Assembly: GCA_900404475.1 (NCBI GenBank)
Contig: OUQQ01000337.1
Span: forward strand, 1 to 21,451
Origin: Spongospora subterranea
Taxonomy: Eukaryota > Endomyxa > Phytomyxea > Plasmodiophorida > Plasmodiophoridae
DNA: 21,451 nucleotides
Direction: 5' to 3'
A program made the translations under genes and the position numbers. The notes beneath the pieces were generated by a model that did no database searches, was not told where the DNA came from, and worked only from the letters and a program-made list of their open reading frames with translations. Of the stretch, positions 1 through 9,600 are shown one piece after another. The first letter of the stretch is position 1. Each line of letters starts with the position of its first letter.

Positions 1-178
1 AAATGGCCTCCAACTTTGCCGTGATAGTTCAACGCCATTGGCGACGTCCCGGTTATTGACGCCCCAACCCGTATGGACACTCTCGTACTTTGCAGTCTTA
101 TAGAGTTTGAGGTAGCTTAGTATACCGACTTTTGGCGTTGGATACGGTCCAAATTCTCTCCTGTCTTGTGTTATGGAG
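1..178 (-). other. possible edge of a gene (uncertain)
   Basis: On the minus strand one frame stays open from about 178 down to the left edge. Its translation is charged and mixed, with runs such as KLYKTAKYES and WGVNNRDVANGVE, which reads more like protein than random DNA. No start codon is visible in this frame, and its upstream end runs into the hairpin at 179-371, so any gene would need a further exon upstream or be broken by that element. A plus-strand frame is also open over the first 100 bases, so the case is weak. No family recognised. Confidence 0.2.
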
Positions 179-371
179 CCCCTAATTGCTGTACCAATCG
201 TTCGGACATGATGAGCGAACAGCCAAAAAGCATTATGTGTCGGCAAACCTTGCCGGTACCGCCCGTGGGGCTCTTCAACCGCTGAATGTCGGCAAGGTTT
301 GCCAACACATAGTTTTTTTCTGCGGTTCGCTCATCTTGTCCGAACGATTGGTACTTTACAGCAATTAGGGG
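179..371. repeat. long imperfect inverted repeat (foldback element)
   Basis: The left arm, about 179-255, is matched by the reverse complement of about 289-371, leaving a loop of about 33 nt. The outer ends match perfectly over 14 nt (CCCCTAATTGCTGT at 179-192 and its complement at 358-371) and the inner ends over 13 nt (242-254 with 290-302). Mismatches and a short insertion lie between. The small open frames on both strands are two readings of the same palindrome, not genes. The layout fits a MITE or foldback element or a hairpin RNA source. I see no target-site duplication. Confidence 0.75.
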
Positions 372-974
372 GTAAAATAAATCACGAAACCCACGCAACT
401 TTAAAGTCCTTTACTCTTTGAGAATGCGCCAACACACAAAGCTTTCCAACGCTAAGTTGCTGCTTCTGACTCCGAACACGGCATCGCGCATCCAGCATAT
501 GCATGCTGGGGAATCATTTTTATCAGCTTTGACGACCAAGTCAACCTTTTGTCAAACTCTCGTTTGGCCTGTTTCGAAGATGGTAATTTGCACTAATGGC
601 CTGGATCATAATACCATGAAATTGGCTTAACACACATACCAATCTCTAAGAAAATTTTACAATTTCACTTCCATCTTGATTTTTCAAGTAGTTGCCATGA
701 GTAATTCAAAAATCTGACTTCGTCGATGCATGCGGAGTATTCCGCAACGTGGTACACTGTATTTCATCCGGCAAGAAAGAATAAATGTCAGCTACAGTGG
801 CCTGTTGACGCTGAAACCCAGCCGTTCCTCTGTGATGTAATGCAACTCAGTCATGCTCGATTGCACTCTTGACTGGTGTGTCATGCATGTATGCCTGCAA
901 TCACTGAGAGGTTCTGTTCGTGTTCGCTGTGGGGATAATTGCGATACACAGTCATCAACGGTGATCATGATACT
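372..974. other. intergenic stretch without recognisable gene
   Basis: Only short open frames with no clear protein character are present. It presumably holds the 5' flank of the plus-strand coiled-coil gene at 975. I see no RNA gene or strong promoter motif. Confidence 0.4.
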
Positions 975-2963
975 ATGAATCGGGACCAATCTCGGATCAT
1001 AGACGAATATGATGTTGATGATCTAAGGCAGAAGTTTGAAGATGCGGCACTGAAGCACTGCGAAAAGTATGACGTTATGGTGACCGAAGCGTATGAGAAG
1101 ATGAAGGCAGTGAAAGATATCAGCGCACAGTATTTGAACAGGAACAAGCGGTTCATGACGGAACAGCTAATCAAGGAATTCACAAACGACTTTGAGGAGA
1201 GTTTGCTGATTCTGAAACGAGAGCACGAATTGAACGTAGGGTCTGCTCTCAGTTTCTAGCGAATCTAATTCTCGTTTTCCGCTATTTGTCAGACTCAGTC
1301 ATTACTGAAGCGAATCAAGGAAGAAGGGCACAGATCCTGTACAGACGCATTGCAAAGTTTTCTGGAAAACCTGAACAGAATACGGGAAAAAAAGAAGGAA
1401 GAGGAGCTGGACAAGATCAAAGAAGAAATTGAGCGACAAAGGGTTTGTTATTTAGCAAAACCCACTGGGTGTAGTCTAATGAGTTATCATTAGAATGCGG
1501 CTAAAGCCAACCTGGAAAGTGCAATTCGCAAAGAAATGAGTCAAGTCAAAGTTGCGCAACTTCAAGAATTGGAGGAATCGCTGAAAGCAGAGAAGGTTTG
1601 CATGCAGCACAAGATTCAAGAAGAATTAGATCAAGTAGGAAAATCACTGCACTAACATATAACTCGATAAGTCTCTTAATATAATTCAGAGCATTCAAAA
1701 CGCTTTAGATAGGGAAACATCTGCAATGAAAACCGCCCTGTCAAAATGTGAGATTCAAATGCGCCGAGAAGCCTCAGAACGCCTTGAAGCTATTCGACAA
1801 GAGGGTAAACACACTACTTCAAAACAGGTTGCAGCGCTGAGATCTAAGCTTGCAAAACAGTTTGACGAGCAAGAAAAGGTATGTAGAGCAGATATAAGTG
1901 CATTTGCAAAACTTGATAAAAAGTCATTAGACTTTGAGGCAAGAGAAGCATGACGAGTGGTTAGCTTTGAAAGAAAAGGAAGAAAACAAAATTCGCAACA
2001 GAGCAAAAGCAAGAGAAAAGAGGTTGATAGGTGAGATTAGAGATGACCATACTCGCTATCTGGCGAAATTTGCAGAGGAACTGGAGAATTCGGTTCATTT
2101 ACAGGTAGATTAATGCTGGAGTGCCGTTTCCAAGTTAAATGCTGCAACAGGTGGAACAAGCTATTCGTAAATTCAGGAAAACCGTTGATTCGGAAAGGGC
2201 GGAAGCCTGTAAACGTATCAGGGCTGACGTGGAAGCCGAACGTATAAAGAGACTTGAGATTACAAAAAAGGAATTGGATGAACAGTAAGATGTTTCATAC
2301 AAATGAGACACTCGTAAATTGAGTCCGTTTTTTGAAGTAAAACTGCCGAATCTGCCAAATATATGCAGCAACTTCAGAAAGAGCATGAAATGGAACTCTT
2401 AACGCTGAAGATCACGACTGATAAGGAAGTTCAAGAGGAATGCAACCGAATTCGAGGTACACCAATCCATGATCAGTCTTGCATATGTAACTTTATCAGG
2501 TGTGCTTGTTAGCTGAATTTTCTGAAAACAAGTCAAAATGGATGCTGGCAATCCGATCTGATGCCGAAAAAGATCGGAACCAAGCAATGCTATCGCTACG
2601 TCGTGAATTAGAACATGATAGGAAACTGATAGTCGCTAAAATTACCGACGAAATCATTACTCAGCGAGAAAAGGGGTTGCGAGTCGAGCAATCTAACCAC
2701 GATCTTGTAAGATCGGTTTTTTCTCAACTTAATCAATATGTTAAACTGGTATTGAGAAGGAGATGCAGAACATTTTGAAACCCTACTATAGTCGGCAGGC
2801 AGCTTCGCCAACTACAACGAAACACTTGGACGAGTTCAACAACCCAAATGATATTGTATCGCGAGTCGCCACGCTCTCGTCCCGGGTAGTCCAATTACAG
2901 CAAGCCGACAGGGACAAAAGTCGATATTCATTTTCTACGACAAAGGCCGCCATTGACGCGTAA
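975..2963 (+). CDS. coiled-coil protein, 9 exons, about 522 aa
   Basis: Exons by frame and phase: 975-1235, 1293-1442, 1494-1634, 1690-1878, 1931-2104, 2151-2284, 2338-2456, 2513-2748, 2799-2963. They join without a stop into 522 codons, and all eight introns are 46-57 nt with GT-AG ends. The product is almost entirely helix-forming and rich in Glu, Lys, Arg and Gln with regular hydrophobic spacing (for example LEESLKAEK, LQKEHEMELLTLK). It has no signal peptide and no membrane segment. The tail (about the last 50 residues) is less charged and Ser/Thr-rich, with a short leucine/valine helix (SRVATLSSRVVQLQ). The start is the first in-frame ATG (MNRDQS). A long coiled coil of this size suits a cytoskeletal, centrosomal or vesicle-tether scaffold, but I do not recognise the family. 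It ends 59 bp from the convergent gene at 3023. The last intron (acceptor at 2798) is the least certain junction. Confidence 0.82.
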
Positions 2964-3022
2964 CTGTCACCAGACGTCAAAATACCAGTGCATTCTGCTA
3001 TTCTTAGTTTATATATCCATTC

Positions 3023-3858
3023 TTACACTTGGTGGTTGTTTGGTGTTGTTTGTGGCTGTTGAGTAGGCTTTGGCCCCTCGCGTCTAGTCAAGTTGTACAG
3101 GATTCGCCCCAGTAATGCGATAAAAAAGAAGAATACAGTCATGAGGGCGAAAGTCGTTAGGATAACGTATAGTGTGAGTATATTTCGCCATGTGACAATA
3201 TTGTAAACTGGGGTCGTATAAAATGCCCCTGCAAAATTAACTGGCAGGTACAGGATCGCCACTATATACGGATAGAAGATATGTCGGGGATTGAACACAG
3301 ATTGGTTTAAGAACAGGTCGATTAACAGAAAGACAGTTGTCCCTGCATGGTTTTGAATGCTTGCAATTGTTCCCGGTATTGTCTCGAACTGTCTACTTGG
3401 GTTGACCCAAACCCAATATAATACCTGCATGAAACTGAGTCGGTTGAGGCCATTTCCACACGAGCAGTATTCCCATACCACAATGGTGAGGCTGATAGGA
3501 ACTGCACATTCGAACAAGATATAGGCCAGGTTTGAGTAGCGGTTGACTGGCCGACCGGACACGATCCTCCAATCCAGCACCACAACCACAGCAAAATACC
3601 TGCTCATTGATCAGACGATATGAACAGATTAGGGATCGAATCGGGGAGATGAACATCATACGCTAGGGTGAGCCAAGCATTCCAATGGGTGGCGAATAAC
3701 AGGTATCGGGGCGTTAGCTCATACAATATAGTCAACAGAATCGTGTACAGCACAAACACGAACGCAAATGTCCGATATATGGCTAGCCCAGGATGCGACA
3801 GGACCCATGATATATGGATTAGATTCGGGGAATAGCTATAATATTTCAGTAGCGCCAT
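3023..3858 (-). CDS. rolling-stone-like six-helix membrane protein
   Basis: Two exons, 3662-3858 and 3023-3599, joined across a 62-nt GT-AG intron in phase 2, give 257 aa. About six hydrophobic helices are visible. After the first comes a THWN motif (FATHWNAW). A central QNHAGTT is followed by LLIDLFLN, and then by a helix beginning HIFYPY and the segment YNIVTW. This order matches the Drosophila rolling stone (Rost) family and the related AIG1/FAR-17a group of multi-pass membrane proteins. In AIG1/ADTRP a Thr and a His act as lipid-ester hydrolase residues; whether the Thr of THWN and the His of QNH correspond is inference. The C-terminal tail is short, polar and Pro/Gln-rich. Rost acts in myoblast fusion in flies; many members have no known role. 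It is convergent with the coiled-coil gene, 59 bp away. Confidence 0.8.
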
Positions 3859-3923
3859 CCCGTCAAAATATCATTCGCTTCCCCAACCTAACTGGTCCAC
3901 ATTCATGATGTTCCTAAGTGTAG

Positions 3924-4668
3924 CTATCCGATCTCGGTAGTTTCCATATCGGTCGCAATAAACCAAAACTGGATTTCAGTCGGTGAGTTTTCCACAGTGT
4001 TTTGTTGCTGTTTCGTTTTGTGTTTTTTAGAGTAAATGATGATTGTAAAGTCTGTAGGATATCTGTCAGCACTCTGTACCATCAACCTTTCGGTATTGGC
4101 ACAGCGTTTCCTATATGATAACCAGGGATTCATTATACAGTTCATTGGGCGCGACTAATATCAGAAGAAACAAGTAGTCGTGTGACAAATAACGAACTGA
4201 TGCGTTTTTGATTGAACATCGCACAGGTTTCGCCATCACTGATATATCCACGGGAGAAATATATTTGTCTATGGGACCCGTCAACCACTACGCTGCAATA
4301 AAACCCTACTATACTTCCTTGGTCATGAATAGCGTTCTTTAAATTGTACAAGGGGTTCGATCAGTAGGATCATGTGTTTCAGGGTGGTCAATTGGGCGAA
4401 TTAATGGAATGATAATGGAAAGGAAATCGTACGGCTTAGGCTTAGGCGGACAAGCACAATTATTGGCCGTTCATCAGTCAAATCTACGACTCACCTCAAC
4501 CTCTGTCGTTTATCAATTGATACTTGCTCTCCAGTGATTTTCTGTCCATATAATACTCCATCACGTCGATAACGATCTGGTTTCAAACGTGAAAACCGTT
4601 CAAGATGACACAGCCGTTATGTGGTGCAATGGCCCTTCCGTGCAGAATAAAGCTACTCCAAACCCCAT
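3924..4668 (-). CDS. hypothetical multi-exon gene, model unresolved
   Basis: Coding-like pieces lie between the rolling-stone gene and the proline-rich gene, all on the minus strand. Likely exons are 4350-4440 (reads PYDFLSIIIPLIRP), 4187-4308 (VVVDGSHRQIYFSRGYI) and 3924-4154 (NPWLSYRKRCANTERLMVQS). The first join uses a 41-nt intron in phase 1 and the second a 32-nt intron in phase 0, which is shorter than others here and so doubtful. An upstream piece at about 4484-4595 reads DGVLYGQKITGEQVSID and ends at a GTGAGT donor, but its phase does not fit the next exon. An ATG at 4668 opens a 22-codon frame. I do not recognise the product. It could also be a decaying gene. Confidence 0.35.
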
Positions 4669-4694
4669 CAATTATAGATGATTTGATAAACGTG

Positions 4695-6561
4695 TCAATG
4701 TTTATGAAAACAGTTATTACAATGGCCAACCTTGAACGGATTGGCCATGAACTGGGAACAATCGCATTCACAGCAATGCGCCGGTATCTGACCAATATCC
4801 CCTTGACCTGATTTCGGAACGATCATCATGCTGATCTTCATTTGCGATTGCGATGGATCAGCATCATTCCCTAACTGCGAGAACCCTGCCTTTGGTCGTC
4901 CAGGCGGCACGGGTCGCTGCATCGCCATCAGTTTCGGTCCCGATTCTACGTCCGGCGCTTTTATTCTAAACCCTTTCGATGGAGACGACGATTCATCATT
5001 AGAATCGCGTTGCCCAATAGGTATTGGCAAATCGGGGTCAATCGTTGGGGGTTTTGTCGCAGGCGGCTTCGGTTGCCCAACCGGCAATGATGGAGACTTT
5101 TTCGCCGGCGTTGCCATGTTGCTTATCGCGGCGTCTGCCAACGCTGGCGTCACACTTTTCGCCCCGGCCACGTTGTGAACCGGTTCAGGTGGATGAGGAG
5201 CGGCGGGTGGTGGGGCAGGTGGTTTGATCCCCTTCTTGGCCTGGGTTGGCGAATCAGATGGCGCTGGTAAGGGTTTCGACACGATCGACAGGTTAACGCG
5301 CTCAACCAGTGGATCAGGGTATTGTCCAGCGATCGATGGACCTGACGATGTGGTCGTTTGTCTCAGGTCCTCCTTTCTCCCTATCCCCGTTTCCACACCG
5401 GGCTCTTTCCTGTTCAGGGTTTCTTTCATCGCCAACACATCCTGTAATGTCGTTTGGGCGTGTGCTGGAGGCGGCCCTGGAGGTGGTCTAGGTCCACGAA
5501 TCTGGCGCTTATCATCCGCCGGTCTAGGCAGCGCCTGGATATTCTCATGTTTGCCGATCGGCCCTGATGTTCCAACGGATGGACCGGAGGACAGTTGGCG
5601 TTCTCTGGAGGCGATCGAATCGTTCTCATCCAGAGCTGGCTGGCTGTTATTGCTTCCGTTCCTCGACCGCGACTCAACATCGACGATGTCGTCCATATCA
5701 ATCATCCCTGTGAACGTGTTCGACCGTTTTCTGACGACTGTTTCAGGGGCTTCAACGTCGTTCGTGGGAGCCAACGCTGATTCGTCGGCCCTCAACATGA
5801 CCGGCGCGAATCCCGCCGGCGACGTGATGCTCTTGCGAATCCCTCGGGCCGGTTTCGACCGTCGAAAACAGGGCCTATCTAGAGTCGGATTGACCAGATC
5901 GTCCTCATCATCCAAATTGATCGCCGCCGCGTTGTCGGCAATCAATTCCTTCCCCTTTTCTTTCCGATTGAATATCTTGTTCAACAACCCCCGGTTTTTC
6001 TCCTTCTTCTTTCCCTTCCCTTTCCCTTGTTGTCGCACGTCGGTAACTGCACTGTTATTGTTACCGTGCGTTGTGTCGCCATCGCCTGCAGGCGCTTCGC
6101 TCCCCAGGTTCCTCTCCAATGATTCTCGCTGTCGCTCGTCGCCCGCTTTGCCGAGTTTTTTCCTCGACCAGATTTCACTCGTTTGTTCGTCATTTCCACT
6201 CTGCCCGTTGGTCTTCTCAACCGCCTTCGCCCTACGTTTTTCGGATTTCGGCGACGACTTCTGAGTGATATGCTCATCGATTTCATCCCCTTTACTTGCG
6301 CTGGCGCTGTCGTGATCTGGCGATTCCATCTCATCATCAACCTTGTGCTCGTCCATCATCTTCATCACTTTCGTCCAGTACTTGAACTGGTTCTCGTGCA
6401 GAGCCGACAGCCCGACCACAACCTGGCGAAACCATATCTGGCCTGGTCGGGGCAACGTCGAGATCTGTGTGGCAGCAACCATTGATTAGAGGAGGCTGAC
6501 ATCAGAAATCTAGCGCCATGAAACAACACAAACTTACCCATCCTGGGTCGAACTCGTTCAT
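4695..6561 (-). CDS. disordered proline-rich protein with C-terminal Cys/His cluster
   Basis: Main exon 4695-6464 plus an 8-codon first exon, 6538-6561 (MNEFDPGW), joined over a 73-nt intron with a GTAAGT donor and CACACAG acceptor, both in phase 0; total 597 aa. The long frame could be read from its own ATG at 6482, but a TAA lies just upstream and the splice gives a better start. Residues 9-55 are ordered and aromatic (GQIWFRQVVVGLSALHENQF). The next 500 are low-complexity: acidic and basic blocks, then several proline runs (RPPPGPPPAHA, PPAPPPAAPHPPEP) of the kind that bind SH3, WW or EVH1 domains. The last 26 residues are Cys-rich with the pattern CxCxxFxxNxFxxxxCxxCFHxH, likely to bind one or two zinc ions, and end exactly at the stop. 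I do not know a named family. A scaffold or adaptor role is inference. It lies 116 bp downstream of TAF1 on the same strand. Confidence 0.78.
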
Positions 6562-6677
6562 TTCCTCATTGTGGTGATCGCTGTGAAGATATTTCGAGTT
6601 AGTCAATCCCTGGCCAACCCTACCGAATATCTACGCCCATCACCACCCGCATCCGGTCAATATATATAAATAATTTA

Positions 6678-9600
6678 TCAAACATCTGAAATCTCTTTCA
6701 GTCTTTGGTCAGCTTCTTGCCTCAAACGGTGAGCTTGCTCGGCAATCGGACTACCAATCCCGTTGTACTTCTCCGCATTGTCGACGAGCAGATCGATATC
6801 ACTTCGAAACGACGATACAGAGTCATATTCTCCACGTTCTAGTTTTTCTTTCATTGTTGACAGGCTGATGGGATTCCTGACCTTCGTATGGTAGTCGGGG
6901 ACGTCCGATTTTTTGACGTTGAATCGAAACAGGGCCCAGTCCAGATGGTTCAACAATGATTCAAGAACAACAGACAACCGGGAGAGTAATTTTTGATGTT
7001 GTTGATACTCCACCAGATGTCTCTCCGTCTCGGCGATCACGATTTGATTGGCCGTCAGACAACGCAACGCTGCGTCAACAACAATTGTCGCATTGACCGT
7101 CAATAAATTATCTGGCCCATTGTACAAAGCGGAGTTTGATCGAATCAGATCCAGATCGGCGATGAAATCTGCTGAAGACGTATATGCGCAACCTCGTACC
7201 TACGAAAACACATCGTTAACGTACGATAACGCATCTTCGTTTCGAAGGGCGCGCTAACCTTTTGCTTTAGGAGATCGATGTACATGTGAGTTTTTACAAT
7301 GGTGGAATAGTTCGGTGCAATATCGTCAGTGACAGGTTTGCAAAACGTTTTGATGCCAAGAACGTCAGAGGTCGCGTCAATAGCGCCATTGAAGAACGAA
7401 TTAAGAGTTATCTGAGGATCTCCTCGACGGCGAAATGATGACAGGCGCTTGGGACAGACCTAAAATTGCCTCAATAGAGATAAGACAAATAGTCACTCTA
7501 GCTCTACATCAGATTCGGAGTTATTCGGGTTTCCAGCACTAGGTCTTTCTCTTTTCCTTTTTTTCTTGATGGCAGACGACGCTGGAAATTGTGCATCACG
7601 ACTTGAATATTGCCCTTGTTCCCCATCCATTAAAGTGTCGGTTTGCTGTCCCAGCCTCGGCGCCGCTTCTCTCTCGCCATGGTGACGCTTTGGGGTCGGG
7701 ACCTGAAGTAAATCAATAACAGAGTATATCATGTATAAATAGAGACACACCTTAGCAAGACTCAAAGTTACTTTCGATTCTTGGTCCGTAACTTTTAATA
7801 CGAGATTGTCTGGAGCAGGGTTCATTTCACTGGCAAAAAAAAAACGCGCAAAATCGAGTACCTGGATGGTTGGGGCATTTCCTATTGGACTTGGTATGAC
7901 CGAATGTGTGACACGAACTGCATTTAACCATGGGCTTCCCGTTTGGTCCGATTACCGGGGTTCGTGGTAGCCTTGGCCTGGAAGGCCGAGGTACCCGCGG
8001 TTTGACACCATTCCGAAGTTCTTTAAGTCGACGTTGCGCCGACCGAACTCCAGACGTCCCTGGGAGTAGACTGGAGAAGAGTCAAATTTTGTCGCTTGTA
8101 TATTCCCAACAAACCGAAAGATACCGTTTACGAGGTCTGGACAATTGCTTCGGTTCTCCTCGGTTACTTTTGGAACACCGACCGGCAGTCTCTCCGGACC
8201 CAGCAAGGCGTTGCCCATTGGATTGACATGGCGAAGCCCCTGCAGTAGCATTGGCCGAGGTTAGCTTCTCTTCCAATTGCTTAAGCCGATTCCCCGAATC
8301 AGATTGATCAGCTGAACATGTTAGATCAATAAAAATCAACTAAGTTTTGAGGGTAATCGAACCTAAATACGCTTCAATCCACTCTGGGTCGTCGATAATT
8401 GTTACCCGCTCACGCTCAATCCCATCCGAATCACAAATTACCTAAACTGCGTTGATCCTCGAAACATTTTACGATAGCAAACGGAAAAATACCTCACGCC
8501 TCTGTAAACGGCGACGGATCTTTTTTACTTTGACTGACTGAGCAGCACCGGGAGGCAAGTTGTTTACATCTGTTTCATGCAACAATTGTTGCCCCTCAAT
8601 ATTATTGCCGCCCTGAGAATATCAAGCATAAATACTTGATTGCAAGAAAGGAACAGAATCAAACATGCCTGAAGTTCGTGTTGCCGCTTCTCCTCTTGCT
8701 CTTTCATGAACTTTTCATATTCTGCTTGTTCATCGTGGAGCGCTGAGGCGTCTGCAGAGTTTTCAGTACCGTTCCGGTCTTCTAGTAAATCCTCAAGGTC
8801 TGCAGCAAACTCATCGGCTTCATCTTCACTTGATCTATAAACAAGAATTAGAGGCAAATAACGCAAAAAAGCATTGTTATACCTATCGTCTAAGGTTACC
8901 GGAACAGAGTTCTTCAGAATATTACATTGACGATCGAAAATTTTCTGAGCTTCTTTGAGAAACCGCTGCTGTTGTACGCGATTCGTATTTCTTTGTTGGC
9001 GAGCAAACCTTCCGAATTGAGTGTTTTCACCATTCAATGTCGCATCCGAACAAAGTTGCCTAAGCAGGCCTACTCGGTTCCACCGTGGCAGATCTTTCAC
9101 GTGAGATTCGGGAATACCAAATGACACCAATGCAGTAAACAGTTCATGCATATTCAATTTGCGAAGATCCTGCAAAAATTTCTTTTAGAAAACGAATTTC
9201 ACATAACATTAGATCACAGACCTTATCAGTTCCAGTCAGCGATTTAGCGGGCGCAATTTTCGGAGCCGTTGGATCGGCCTCAAATCTGTGAGGTGCCTTG
9301 ATGTAAGAGAATCCAGCACCACGACCAAGAGGATTTCCAGGCCCTTGCAGTTTGAGAAGACATCTGCCTTGCAGAGCATTTACGAAATTGGACGTTAGGT
9401 TCCAAGGCGTAAGTTGAAGTTCCTGTTCCACATATTCCAACTGTCGTTTCAAAAGACCAAGTCTAAGTTTGCTGATGATAGCCGAAAGCTGAGGAGTCCA
9501 AAGAAGCAGAGTTTCGATGCCCAGCTCTACAAGCCATGAAATTAAACTCCAACAAATCATGACAAAATTTCCTACTTTCTAAGCGATGTTGACCAGCTCT

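Noticed and set aside
5224..6264. 346-codon open frame on the plus strand
   Set aside because: It lies exactly antisense to the proline-rich gene. Its Ser/Phe/Pro/Arg-rich translation is the mirror of the low-complexity coding strand, and it has no family features.
7930..8251. Open frames on both strands in 7930-8251
   Set aside because: Neither is the TAF1 zinc-knuckle frame; both are shadows of exons 12 and 13.
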